This document shows, one piece after another, positions 22,764 through 31,130 of a DNA stretch of 34,090 bases; within the stretch, counting starts at the first letter, position 1, and each line of letters begins with the position of its first letter. Under the pieces are notes generated by a model. It was not told the DNA's origin. It saw nothing but the letters and a program-made list of their open reading frames with translations, and ran no database searches. Source of the stretch: JALHVH01 sp964585685 (lineage in GTDB: Bacteria; Acidobacteriota; Aminicenantia; Aminicenantales; Saccharicenantaceae); NCBI GenBank assembly GCA_964585685.1, contig CAZPEP010000033.1, forward strand, positions 1 to 34,090, written 5' to 3'. A program made the translations under genes and the position numbers.

Positions 22764-23198
22764 ATGAAGCTCTCAACCAAAGGCGAATACGCGAGCCGGG
22801 CAATGCTGGAGCTGTCCCTAAAATACGACAAGGGGCCCCAACATATCGGCAAGATCTCCAAGGCCCAAAGCATCCCCCAGCGGTTTCTCGAGCAGATCCT
22901 GCTCCTCCTCAAGAGAGCGGGCTATCTCAAGAGCAAGAAGGGCCCGCATGGGGGCTATTACCTGGCCAAGCCCCCGGCCGAGATCAACGTGGCCGAGGTC
23001 ATTCGGGTCCTTGAAGGCCCCCTGGCCCCCATCGATTGCGTCAGTGTCATGGCCCACGAGCCGTGCCCGATGGAAGCGACCTGCGGCCTGCGGTGGCTGT
23101 GGAAAGAGGTCCGGGACTCGGTGGCGGAGATCCTGGAGCGGACGACCTTCGCCGATCTCGTCAGGCTGAATGGGCCCATGAACGATCCGGATGAATAA
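22764..23198 (+). CDS. Rrf2-family transcriptional regulator
   Basis: A 144-residue winged-helix regulator. The N-terminal MKLSTKGEYASRAMLELSL and the helix-turn-helix IGKISKAQSIPQRFLEQILLLLKRAGYLKSKKGPHGGYYLAKPP are typical of Rrf2. Three cysteines follow in the usual loop (C-x8-C-x5-C, DCVSVMAHEPCPMEATCGL), the place where IscR and NsrR hold an Fe-S cluster; spacing is close to but not identical with IscR. It could sense redox state, NO, iron-sulfur status or cysteine supply. It heads an operon with a porin (14-nt gap) and the pst genes, and is probably autoregulated through the dyad upstream. Confidence 0.92.
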   Translation: MKLSTKGEYASRAMLELSLKYDKGPQHIGKISKAQSIPQRFLEQILLLLKRAGYLKSKKGPHGGYYLAKPPAEINVAEVIRVLEGPLAPIDCVSVMAHEPCPMEATCGLRWLWKEVRDSVAEILERTTFADLVRLNGPMNDPDE

Positions 23199-23212
23199 AT
23201 AGGAGGCATATA

Positions 23213-24208
23213 TTGAAGAACAGAACGTACCAAAGGCTGTTTGCGGCGGCGATGGCGCTGATGCTCCTTGCGGGTGCGTCCTTTGCCCAGGAAAAGGACA
23301 AGAAGGAGACGCCCTTCCTTTCGATCAGCAAGGCGTTCAAGCTCAGCGGCTGGACCCAGGTCCAGTACGTCGACTGGAAGACGGGAGTGGACAACTTCTC
23401 GGTCCGCCGGTCGCGGCTGACCCTGAGCGGCGACATCATGAAGAAGCTGCACTACAAGATCCAGATGGACATCGCCAAGACCCCGACCCTCCTGGATGCC
23501 AGCGTGGATTATGAGTTCTCCAAGGCCTTCCAGCTCCGGGTCGGACAGTTCATGATCCCGTTCAGCCTCGAGAACCTGACGGGCACCTCGGACGTGGACA
23601 TGGTCAACCGGTCCCAAGCGGAGGAAAAGCTCTCCCCGGGCCGCGACAATTCTGCCCAGGGCCGCGACGTAGGCGTTTCCGTCTTCGGGACATATTCGGT
23701 CGTCGATTACACCATGGCCATCCTCAACGGTGCGGGCATCAACAAGGCCGACACCAACAGCCATAAAGACCTGGCGGGGAGGGTCGTCCTCCGGCCGCTC
23801 GAGCACTTGGCGGTCGGCGGTTCCTACTATTTGGGCAAGCAGAGCGCGACCCCGGAGGCCCCGCTGGTCACACGCGATAAGGCCGGCCTCGAGTTCGCCC
23901 TGGTCTACCCCCGCGCCTCGCTCAAGGCCGAGTACTACTTCGCCAAGGACGACGCAATTTCCCGCGACGGCTGGTACGTCCAGGGCGGATACTTCGTCTT
24001 GCCCGGGAAGGTCCAGGTTCTCCTCAAGGCCGATGCTGTGGACATGAACAGGGACCTCGCCGGCGACCGGGTCAACCGGTACACGGCCGGCGTCAACTGG
24101 TTCATCGCCGGGCGGACGAAGCTCCAGGTCAATTACGAGATCTACGACGGCGAGGTCGAAAAGAACGACAGCCAGGCCATCCTGGCCCAGTTCCAGGTGG
24201 CGTTCTGA
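23213..24208 (+). CDS. phosphate-selective porin O/P family protein
   Basis: A 331-residue outer-membrane porin of the OprO/OprP type. The signal peptide (RLFAAAMALMLLAGASFAQ) precedes the family start pattern FKLSGWTQVQYVDW ... FSVRRSRLTLSGDIMKKLHYKIQMDIA. Alternating beta strands with aromatic girdles follow, for example FQLRVGQFMIPFSLENLTG, and the protein ends in FQVAF with a terminal Phe. The start is TTG at 23213, fixed by a perfect AGGAGG at 23201-23206, six nt upstream. The linked pst genes support anion or phosphate passage across the outer membrane. Confidence 0.88.
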   Translation: MKNRTYQRLFAAAMALMLLAGASFAQEKDKKETPFLSISKAFKLSGWTQVQYVDWKTGVDNFSVRRSRLTLSGDIMKKLHYKIQMDIAKTPTLLDASVDYEFSKAFQLRVGQFMIPFSLENLTGTSDVDMVNRSQAEEKLSPGRDNSAQGRDVGVSVFGTYSVVDYTMAILNGAGINKADTNSHKDLAGRVVLRPLEHLAVGGSYYLGKQSATPEAPLVTRDKAGLEFALVYPRASLKAEYYFAKDDAISRDGWYVQGGYFVLPGKVQVLLKADAVDMNRDLAGDRVNRYTAGVNWFIAGRTKLQVNYEIYDGEVEKNDSQAILAQFQVAF

Positions 24209-24243
24209 GATCTAGGTTCGAGACAGTGCATAAGGAGAGCATC

Positions 24244-25212
24244 ATGAAGAAAGCCTTCGTCGCGGCCCTCGCGGCCGTATCCCTGCTGGCCCCCATGGCC
24301 GGCGCGTCCTTCGGGCAGTCCGGAAGCTCCGTTTCCGGCAACCTCAGCCTCTCGGGAGCCTGGGCCCTCTACCCGATGGCCCTGAAGTGGGTCGAGGAAT
24401 TCCAGAAGCTCTACCCCGGCGTCCGGATCGATGTCCAGGCCGGCGGGGCGGGCAAGGGCATCGCCGACGCCCTTGCGGGCATGGTCGACGTCGGCATGGT
24501 CTCTCGCGAGATCAACCCGGCCGAGCTTGAAAAGGGCGCGTTCGTCGTCGCCGTCACCAAGGACGCCGTGGTCCCCACCCTGAGCGTCCGGAACCCGCTC
24601 CTCAAGGAGCTCCTGGCCCGGGGCCTCAAGAAAGAGGAATTCGCCGGGCTCTGGATCACGAAGACGGTCACGTCCTGGGACGCCCTGCTCGGGCGGAAAG
24701 GCAAGGCCGAGGCCCATGTCTACACCCGTTCGGACGCCTGCGGCGCGGCCGAGACTTGGGCCGCCTACATGGGAAAGAAGCAGGAGGACCTCGGCGGGAT
24801 CGGCGTCTACGGCGACCCCGGCCTGGCCGATGCGGTCAAGAGGGACCCGCTCGGCGTCGGGTTCAACAATGTGAACTTCGCCTACGACGCCAGGAGCCTC
24901 CAGCCCGTCGCGGGCATCGTCATTCTCCCCATCGACATCGACGGGAACGGGAAGATCGACCCGGCCGAGAGCGTTTACGCGACCCGGGACGACATCACGA
25001 AGGCCATCGCGGACAACGTCTATCCGTCGCCGCCGGCCCGAGACCTCTACTTCGTCACCAAGGGCAAGCCGGCGAAGCCGGCCCTTGTCGCGTTCCTGAA
25101 GTGGGTTCTGACGGAGGGGCAGAAGTACGTCCCCGAGACCGGCTACATTCCCCTGAGCGAAGCCAAGCTCTCGGAGGGGCTGGACAAGATAGGGGCGGCG
25201 GGAGCAAAATAA
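24244..25212 (+). CDS. pstS: phosphate ABC transporter substrate-binding protein
   Basis: A 322-residue periplasmic PstS-like protein with signal peptide (MKKAFVAALAAVSLLAPMAGASFGQ). The ligand-site regions LSGAWALYPMALKWVEEF, QAGGAGKGIADALAGMVDVGMVSREI and YTRSDACGAAETWAAYMGK follow the PstS pattern, with SDACGAA in place of the SGT type. Residues 231-242 (DIDGNGKIDPAE) form a canonical EF-hand calcium loop, so calcium may stabilise the protein. The ATG at 24244 has AAGGAGA 5 nt upstream; an in-frame ATG six codons earlier lacks one. First of the four pst genes. Confidence 0.9.
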   Translation: MKKAFVAALAAVSLLAPMAGASFGQSGSSVSGNLSLSGAWALYPMALKWVEEFQKLYPGVRIDVQAGGAGKGIADALAGMVDVGMVSREINPAELEKGAFVVAVTKDAVVPTLSVRNPLLKELLARGLKKEEFAGLWITKTVTSWDALLGRKGKAEAHVYTRSDACGAAETWAAYMGKKQEDLGGIGVYGDPGLADAVKRDPLGVGFNNVNFAYDARSLQPVAGIVILPIDIDGNGKIDPAESVYATRDDITKAIADNVYPSPPARDLYFVTKGKPAKPALVAFLKWVLTEGQKYVPETGYIPLSEAKLSEGLDKIGAAGAK

Positions 25213-25219
25213 GCGGACC

Positions 25220-26104
25220 ATGAGGCTTCTCAAGGACGTCTTCGCCAGGAAGACGATGTTCCTGCTGACGCTCGTTCCGAGCGCCCTGGTCCTCGCCATC
25301 ATCTTCGGGCTCTACGAGAAATCCAAGGCGCTCCTGGGGCTCAAGTCCCTGGGATCGCTCCTTTTTTCCACGACCTGGTCCCCCCTGAGGGGGGAGTTCG
25401 GCTTCCTCCCCTTCATCATGGGCACCCTGTGGGTGACGGCCGTCGCCCTTGTCATCGCCGTCCCCGTCTCCCTGTTTACGGCCATCTATCTTTCAGAGTA
25501 CGCCCCGAAGGTCTTCCGGGAGTTTGCCAAGCCGGTCATCGACCTGCTGGCGGGCATCCCCTCGGTCGTCTTCGGCGTCTGGGGTATCATGGTCGTCGTC
25601 CCTTTCGTCGGCAACGTCCTGGCCCCGCTCTTCGGCGTCTATTCCAGCGGCTACAGCATCCTGGCCGGCGGCATCGTCCTGGCCATCATGATCTTCCCGA
25701 CGATCATCCACGTCTCGCTCGAGGTCTTTGCCTCCATTCCGGTCGCCCTCCGGGAGACATCCCTCTCCCTCGGGGCGACCCGATGGGAGACGGTCCACCA
25801 TGTCGTCCTCCGGAAGGGCGCCCAGGGGATCCTGGCGGCGTCCATCCTGGGTCTCTCCCGGGCTTTCGGTGAGACCATGGCCGTGCTCATGGTCGTCGGC
25901 AACGTCCCCTTGATCCCCAAGTCTCTGTTCCAGCCCGGCTACCCCCTGCCGGCGCTCATCGCCAACAACTACGGGGAGATGATGTCCATCCCCCTCTACG
26001 ACTCGGCCCTGATGTTGGCCGCCCTGGTCCTGCTCGTCGTCGTCCTCGTCTCGAGCATCCTCGGCCGCTGGATCCTGGTCAAGGCGGAGAGGAGGGCCGA
26101 ATGA
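25220..26104 (+). CDS. pstC: phosphate ABC transporter permease PstC
   Basis: A 294-residue inner-membrane permease with about six membrane segments and the BPD_transp_1 domain. A periplasmic region (SLLFSTTWSPLRGEFGFLPFIMGTLWVTAVAL) is typical of PstC. The EAA-like coupling loop is SLSLGATRWETVHHVVLRKGAQGILAASILGLSRAFGET. It overlaps pstA by an ATGA. It forms the membrane pore with PstA. Confidence 0.92.
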   Translation: MRLLKDVFARKTMFLLTLVPSALVLAIIFGLYEKSKALLGLKSLGSLLFSTTWSPLRGEFGFLPFIMGTLWVTAVALVIAVPVSLFTAIYLSEYAPKVFREFAKPVIDLLAGIPSVVFGVWGIMVVVPFVGNVLAPLFGVYSSGYSILAGGIVLAIMIFPTIIHVSLEVFASIPVALRETSLSLGATRWETVHHVVLRKGAQGILAASILGLSRAFGETMAVLMVVGNVPLIPKSLFQPGYPLPALIANNYGEMMSIPLYDSALMLAALVLLVVVLVSSILGRWILVKAERRAE

Positions 26105-26979
26105 AGCTCGAAACGAGCCCGGCCCGCATCCGTCATCGGAAGAGGATCGAGGTTTCCGCCAAGATCCTGATGATCGGCTCGACGGCCCTCGTCATCGGGA
26201 GCCTCCTGGCCATCATCGGAGCGATCGTCTGGAAGAGCCTGCCCGCATTGAACCTGGACATGATCACCCGGACGCCCAAGGGCGGCTACTATCTGGGCAA
26301 GGAGGGCGGCATCCTCAACGCTATCGTCGGCTCGCTCTACCTCGGCGTCGGCGCCACGGCCCTGGCCCTCGTCGTCAGCCTGCCCATCGTCCTCTACCTG
26401 AACCTCTATACCAAGAGGAAGTCCCGCATCGCCGGACTGACGCGGTTCGCCTTCGACGTCCTCTGGGGCATCCCGTCGATCGTCTACGGCGCCTTCGGAT
26501 TCGTCCTGATGATGGCCCTCGGCCTCCGGGCCTCGCTCCTGGCCGGAATCATCACTGTCGCCCTGCTCGAGCTTCCCATCATGAGCCGGGCCATCGACGA
26601 GGTCATGGTCCTCGTCCCCCGGGAGCTCACGGAGGCCTCCTCGGCCCTGGGGGCGACGCGCCTCGAGACGGCCCTCAAAGTCGTCCTCCGCCAATGCCTT
26701 CCCGGCATCATGACGGCCATTCTCATCGCCTTCGGGCGGGGGATCGGCGACGCGGCCTCGGTCCTGTTCACGACCGGGTTCACCGACCGCATCCCGACCT
26801 CGCTCCTCCAGCCGGCGGCGACACTCCCGCTAGCCATCTTCTTCCAGCTGGGGACGCCCTTTCCCGAGGTCCAGCAGAGGGCGTACGCTTCGGCGGCCGT
26901 CCTGACGCTCCTCATCCTCCTGATCAGCATCGCGTCCCGCATCCTCATCAAGAGACTCACGAAGCACGTCATCAAATAA
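26101..26979 (+). CDS. pstA: phosphate ABC transporter permease PstA
   Basis: A 292-residue inner-membrane permease with about six membrane segments. It has GGILNAIVGSLYLGVGATALALVVSLPIVLYLNLY, FDVLWGIPSIVYGAFGFVLM, and the coupling loop EASSALGATRLETALKVVLRQCLPGIMTAILIAFGRGIGDAA. The start overlaps the pstC stop. It partners PstC and receives energy from PstB. Confidence 0.92.
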   Translation: MKLETSPARIRHRKRIEVSAKILMIGSTALVIGSLLAIIGAIVWKSLPALNLDMITRTPKGGYYLGKEGGILNAIVGSLYLGVGATALALVVSLPIVLYLNLYTKRKSRIAGLTRFAFDVLWGIPSIVYGAFGFVLMMALGLRASLLAGIITVALLELPIMSRAIDEVMVLVPRELTEASSALGATRLETALKVVLRQCLPGIMTAILIAFGRGIGDAASVLFTTGFTDRIPTSLLQPAATLPLAIFFQLGTPFPEVQQRAYASAAVLTLLILLISIASRILIKRLTKHVIK

Positions 26980-26996
26980 GAGACAGGTAAAACGCC

Positions 26997-27758
26997 ATGG
27001 ATGAACGGACCCATATAAGCATCCGGGACCTCAACGTGTACTACGGGGGGCTCCACGTCCTCAAGGGGATCAGCCTGGACATCCCCGACCGAAAGATCAC
27101 GGCCATCATCGGGCCGTCCGGATGCGGCAAGACGACCCTCCTCAAGTCCCTCAACCGGCTCCTTGACGCGGTCGACGGGGTGCGCGTGGACGGCAAGGTC
27201 CTCGTCGACGGCGAGGATATCTACGGCCCGAAGGTCGAGGTGACGGCGGTCCGGAAGAAGATGGGCCTCCTGTCCCAGAAGCCCCAGGTCCTGCCCATGT
27301 CCATTTTCGACAACGTCGCCTACGGGCCGAAACTGCACGGCGTCAGGGACAAGGCGCGGCTGGATTTCATCGTGCGCAACCACTTGGTAGAAGCGGGCCT
27401 GTGGGACGAGGTCAAGGACCGGCTCCACCACCCCGCCTCGCGCCTCTCGGTGGGCCAACAGCAGAGGCTGTGCCTCGCCCGGGGCCTGGCCGTCGGGCCT
27501 GAGATCATCTTGGGCGATGAGCCGACCTCGGCCCTCGACCCCCAGTCGAGCCAGCACGTCGAGCGGAAGCTCGTAGATCTCAAGAACGACTACACGGTCA
27601 TCGTCGTGACCCACATCCTCCGGCAGGCCCGGCGGATCGCCGACTACGTGGTGTTCCTGTACCTCGGCGAGCTCGTCGAACACGGCCCTGCCGCGGAGAT
27701 CTTCTCGAACCCCAAGAACCCCCGCACCCGGGCCTACATGACGGGGGAGATCAGCTGA
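26997..27758 (+). CDS. pstB: phosphate ABC transporter ATPase PstB
   Basis: A 253-residue ABC ATPase. Walker A GPSGCGKTT, Q-loop LLSQKPQVLPMSIFDNVAYG, signature LSVGQQQRLCLARGLAV (Val instead of the common Gly at the third position), Walker B IILGDEPTSALDP, H-loop VVTHILRQARR. All catalytic elements are present. No phoU follows, unlike many pst operons. A shortened copy of its 3' end lies at 33638-33681. Confidence 0.93.
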   Translation: MDERTHISIRDLNVYYGGLHVLKGISLDIPDRKITAIIGPSGCGKTTLLKSLNRLLDAVDGVRVDGKVLVDGEDIYGPKVEVTAVRKKMGLLSQKPQVLPMSIFDNVAYGPKLHGVRDKARLDFIVRNHLVEAGLWDEVKDRLHHPASRLSVGQQQRLCLARGLAVGPEIILGDEPTSALDPQSSQHVERKLVDLKNDYTVIVVTHILRQARRIADYVVFLYLGELVEHGPAAEIFSNPKNPRTRAYMTGEIS

Positions 27759-27890
27759 GCGCGGGTTGAGGCCCGCAGCTGCGCTCTGGACGACCGTCGA
27801 CCGGAAGAAGCGGAAGACGCCGTTTTTGGATGGGCCGCGAGGCAGTTTTTGTTGTCCCGAATGATCTGCGGGCACGTTCTTTGCGGCGAT

Positions 27891-27919
27891 TGACGTCTTC
27901 CCGGCGAGGGCGATATAGT
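27891..27919 (+). promoter_or_regulatory. sigma70-type promoter of the membrane protein gene
   Basis: TTGACG (27891-27896), 17-nt spacer, TATAGT (27914-27919), 28 nt before the ATG, with AGGAAGAGGAG between. It shows the gene is not simply read through from pstB. The rest of the gap 27759-27890 has no clear feature. Confidence 0.65.
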
Positions 27920-27947
27920 TCAGGCACGGCAGGAAGAGGAGATAATC

Positions 27948-28811
27948 ATGGGCACGTTCAACGAAGATTCTTACGGAAGTCCGTTCGAGAGGATCTTCGT
28001 AAGCCTGCTGGCGGTGTCGACCGGTCTCGTTCTCATCTACTTGGCCCTTAAGGGACCGCTCGTTCTAGGGTTGATCAAGTACAAGACCGCCGAGGTCATC
28101 AACAATCAGCTCGTCGGGCAGGACGTGGTCAACTTATTCCTGCTGAGCCCCATCCTGATCATCGGCGGTATTGCCCTATTTCTGAAGAAGCCGGTTTCGA
28201 AATACTTGCTCATCGCCACGCCGCTGTACCTTATCTACTATGTCTTCGGCTACACGGTCGGCTGGGAGTGGAGCTCGCCCAGCTATTCCGGGACCAGCCA
28301 GGCGTTCACTTTCCATTTTCTGTTCGTCCTGATCACTTCGCTGATCATCCTGCTCTATACCCTGGCCGAGTTCCCGAAAAACGCCGTCAGCCGGTTCAAG
28401 AAACGGGGTCTTATCGTCTACTCCGCCCTTTTTTCCCTGTTCCTGGTCATCTTTGCAGGCATGTGGGTCCAGGAGATTCGGGAAGTCATCGCCACGGGTT
28501 CGACGCGCGCCTACGACATCGCGCCGACGGCGTTCTGGCTCGTCCGGGTTTTCGACCTCGGGTTTTCCATGCCGCTGGGCCTTCTGAGTGTCTACCTGTT
28601 ATGGGCCAGGCCCAACAAGGCCTATCCCATCATCTGTTTGTTCTACGGGTTCTTCTTCACCCAGATCGTCGCCGTCAACGCCATGGGCTGGGTGATGTTC
28701 CTGAAGCATGATCCGGCCTTCCTGATGCGGGATTTGATCGTCTTTTCGATCCTGGCGCTGATCATTTTCTTCGGGTTCTTCTTCGTCCGCAGGAACTACA
28801 AAACCGTGTGA
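27948..28811 (+). CDS. uncharacterised multi-pass membrane protein
   Basis: A 287-residue integral membrane protein of no family I recognise. About seven hydrophobic segments are visible, starting IFVSLLAVSTGLVLIYLAL, NLFLLSPILIIGGIALFL, YLLIATPLYLIYYVFGY, FHFLFVLITSLIILLYTL, LIVYSALFSLFLVIFAGMW, LLSVYLLWARPNKAYPIICL and LIVFSILALIIFFGFFF. A polar loop (GWEWSSPSYSGTSQ) is probably extracytoplasmic. It lacks a signal peptide and transport motifs. The position between the pst operon and an MBL-fold gene, with its own promoter, gives no firm clue. Confidence 0.8.
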   Translation: MGTFNEDSYGSPFERIFVSLLAVSTGLVLIYLALKGPLVLGLIKYKTAEVINNQLVGQDVVNLFLLSPILIIGGIALFLKKPVSKYLLIATPLYLIYYVFGYTVGWEWSSPSYSGTSQAFTFHFLFVLITSLIILLYTLAEFPKNAVSRFKKRGLIVYSALFSLFLVIFAGMWVQEIREVIATGSTRAYDIAPTAFWLVRVFDLGFSMPLGLLSVYLLWARPNKAYPIICLFYGFFFTQIVAVNAMGWVMFLKHDPAFLMRDLIVFSILALIIFFGFFFVRRNYKTV

Positions 28812-28877
28812 CGCCGCGGGCTATAGGATTGTTCGGCCCCCGTCCGGATACACGCATCAGGGATAGGGAGACGATAT

Positions 28878-29567
28878 ATGAGCCCAGAGATCCAAACCAT
28901 CCGGGCCGGGGTCACCAGCTGTTACCTCATCCGTGGCGAATCGGGCTGGGTGCTCGTCGACTGCGGATCGCCGGGCAGTCTTAAAAGGATCCTGCGAGAT
29001 CTCCAGGATCGGACGATTTCCCCGGCCGACATCAAACTGATCATCCATACCCACGGTCATTTCGACCATTGCGGGTCCGCCGACGCCGTCCGTCAGGCCA
29101 CTGGGGCGAAAGTCCTCATTCATGCCGGGGACCGGGTCTTCATGGAGCAATGTCTGAACGCCTTTCCGCGAGGCGTGACTCTCTGGGGAAAGATCCTCCG
29201 GGCCATGGTCAAAATGCTGTTTGTCCCGACCTTCCGAAGACAGGGGACGCACGCGGATATCGTCCTCGGAGACGACGAATTTTCCCTGCGACCCTATGGG
29301 ATCGCGGGGCGGGTGGTTCATTCGCCGGGACATACCCCCGGGTCGGTGAGCGTTTTGCTGGACTCCGGAGAGGCGTTCGTCGGCGACCTGGCGTTCAACG
29401 GCCCGCCCTTCTGTCTCAAGCCAAGATTGGTCTTTGAGAATGACGTCGACGAGGTCCGGCGGACCTGGAAGGACCTGCTGGGACGCGGGATCAAGACGGT
29501 TTATCCGTCCCACGGAAAGCCGTTTCCGGCGGATAAGATCCATGCGATCATCTCTGAGAAGGGATAG
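28878..29567 (+). CDS. metallo-beta-lactamase fold hydrolase
   Basis: A 229-residue cytoplasmic MBL-fold protein. The metal motif is THGHFDHCG (H59, H61, D63, H64), followed by VHSPGHTPGSVSVLLDSGEAFVGDLAF (third His and bridging Asp) and YPSHGKPF near the C-terminus. It resembles the glyoxalase II/hydroxyacylglutathione hydrolase-like subgroup, but the substrate cannot be assigned. AGGGAGA lies upstream of the ATG. It is 66 nt after the membrane protein gene and may share its transcript. Confidence 0.88.
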   Translation: MSPEIQTIRAGVTSCYLIRGESGWVLVDCGSPGSLKRILRDLQDRTISPADIKLIIHTHGHFDHCGSADAVRQATGAKVLIHAGDRVFMEQCLNAFPRGVTLWGKILRAMVKMLFVPTFRRQGTHADIVLGDDEFSLRPYGIAGRVVHSPGHTPGSVSVLLDSGEAFVGDLAFNGPPFCLKPRLVFENDVDEVRRTWKDLLGRGIKTVYPSHGKPFPADKIHAIISEKG

Positions 29568-29905
29568 CGGGCGTTTTTCGGAAGCATTCAGACCTGCTTC
29601 TTGAATTCCTAAAGAAGTCGACCTTTCCCCATGTCTTCACCGAGGTCGCTCTCATAACGGCAATGGAGAGCGGGGAAAACTGCGGTTTTCGCGATTGTTG
29701 ACATCGCGACCAGGCCGGAAGTGCCGTTCCACTATGGGCAGGAGAGCAAATTCAGTGCCGGAGGGGGAATTCAGCATAGGTCGGCAAAGGGGAATGTTTA
29801 TCCTTACGGAACGAGACATAATATGCGGCTCCTTTTTTCTATTCTACGGATAGAGGATCCGGCCTGTTGTATGCTCGGATGGGGGCTTGAAAGAAATAAG
29901 CTTCT
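29568..29905. other. gene-free region with a gene relic
   Basis: 338 bp between the MBL gene and the 3' end of the LuxR gene. It holds the relic at 29588-29624 and a perfect 7-bp dyad TCGCGAT-TGTTGAC-ATCGCGA (29689-29709). TTGACA overlaps that dyad but no matching -10 follows. No intact gene is visible. Confidence 0.6.
29588..29624 (-). pseudogene. relic of the 3' end of a gene also found at 33697-33743
   Basis: These 37 bp match 33697-33743 with three substitutions and one 10-bp deletion. In the longer copy the - strand reads VDVFEFLKEFKKRA-stop; here the deletion breaks that frame. The parent gene is not recognised. Confidence 0.55.
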
Positions 29906-30862
29906 TTACGGGTTGGCTTCGAACCAGGTCCGGATGAGATTCATCAGCTGGAGCCGGCTTGAAACGCCGAGCTTCTGATAGATGTTGTGAACGTGATTCC
30001 GGACCGTGTTATAGGAAATAAACAACTCTCCCTCGATATTCTTGTTATCTTTTCCCTTGAGAAGAAGGTCCAGAATTTCCTTTTCCCTCGTCGAGAGAAG
30101 AAAATGGGATTGGAATCGCTGCATTTGCGGATCTGCGAAGCCCTGAAGGCGGATGGGGCGGCCGAATCGAGAGAGAACCTTTCGCAGGACCAGGATCGGT
30201 GCGATATCGGACGCCCCAAGACATAACGGAGCGGCCCAGCGGGAAGACGAACCGGCCTGGGAAAATTGGATTCCTGCGAAATATAGAATGAAGCCGAGAA
30301 GCGATATGGCGGCCAGGGCCAGCAACCCCTTTTTTTCCTCGCTATGGGTCCGGCGGACCGCCCGGAAGATGAGATAGGCCAGGGCGGCGATGGGAATGAC
30401 GAAAATAAAGGCTCCGGATGCTTGACTCAGAGCCTGGGACAAGCGGGTTTGGGTTTGCTGGAGGGCGAACCGAATTCTCATCAGGAGGATTCCGAATAGA
30501 ACAACCCAGAGCAAGATATAAGCTGCCCTTGAAACGGGCGAGATCTCTTCGTCCAGGATGCCCGCGATAAAAGTCAGATAAAAGTAGAAACCGAGGGCGG
30601 TCAGCGGCAAACCGACCAGACCGAACAGCATGGAAACCGTCTCCATGTCCTGCGGCGGAATATTTCTCAACAAATCCGGAGCCAGGCCGCTCAAGACGAG
30701 ATTCAACAGCCAGAGGATATTGAGAGCGACCAAGCAGCCCAAATAGGACGACAGGAAGTGAAGCCGGAAGGTTTTGACGAGTCCGAGGGCCAACCAACAG
30801 GCTGTGATCACAACCCCTAGGGAGAGAATGTAAAGAAGGAGCGATGGAGAGGACACGACCAT
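29906..30862 (-). CDS. membrane-anchored LuxR-type transcriptional regulator
   Basis: A 318-residue protein. The N-terminal 230 residues contain about seven membrane segments, such as LLLYILSLGVVITACWLAL, LVALNILWLLNLVLSG, AAYILLWVVLFGILLM and FIFVIPIAALAYLIF. The C-terminal 65 residues form a LuxR helix-turn-helix: LSTREKEILDLLLKGKDNKNIEGELFISYNTVRNHVHNIYQKLGVSSRLQLMNLI. No receiver or kinase domain is present, so the membrane part is probably the sensor and DNA is bound from the membrane. The hydrolase gene on the other strand (31131) is a candidate target. The ATG at 30862 is close to an AT-rich TATATT. Confidence 0.85.
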   Translation of the reverse strand: MVVSSPSLLLYILSLGVVITACWLALGLVKTFRLHFLSSYLGCLVALNILWLLNLVLSGLAPDLLRNIPPQDMETVSMLFGLVGLPLTALGFYFYLTFIAGILDEEISPVSRAAYILLWVVLFGILLMRIRFALQQTQTRLSQALSQASGAFIFVIPIAALAYLIFRAVRRTHSEEKKGLLALAAISLLGFILYFAGIQFSQAGSSSRWAAPLCLGASDIAPILVLRKVLSRFGRPIRLQGFADPQMQRFQSHFLLSTREKEILDLLLKGKDNKNIEGELFISYNTVRNHVHNIYQKLGVSSRLQLMNLIRTWFEANP

Positions 30863-31130
30863 CTAAATATAGCAACTTTCCCCGCCTCTGGCAATTTCGC
30901 CGGACCGGAAGTGTCGAACAAGCCAACTCCAAGCTACCCAGATCCGCCCGGTTTCTCCATGAACAGGATCATCGGGATTCCCGCTTGATCAGGGCTGGTA
31001 AAAAGGCACCAATTCCAAAAATAGTAGGTCTTTTCTATGGAAGTTTTCCGTTTGGCCCCGTATTCTCGGTGGCGTGATGCATCGATCCGGAAATGAAAGA
31101 CACCCGGGTCGATCAATTCGAGGAGGAAAA
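30863..31130. other. divergent regulatory gap between the LuxR gene and the hydrolase gene
   Basis: 268 bp holding both promoters. No boxes can be assigned firmly. AGGAGG lies just before the ATG at 31131. No small gene is supported. Confidence 0.45.

Noticed and set aside
29689..29709. Promoter or operator at the TCGCGAT dyad
   Set aside because: TTGACA is present but no -10 box follows at a proper distance and no gene starts downstream on the + strand; a chance dyad is possible.
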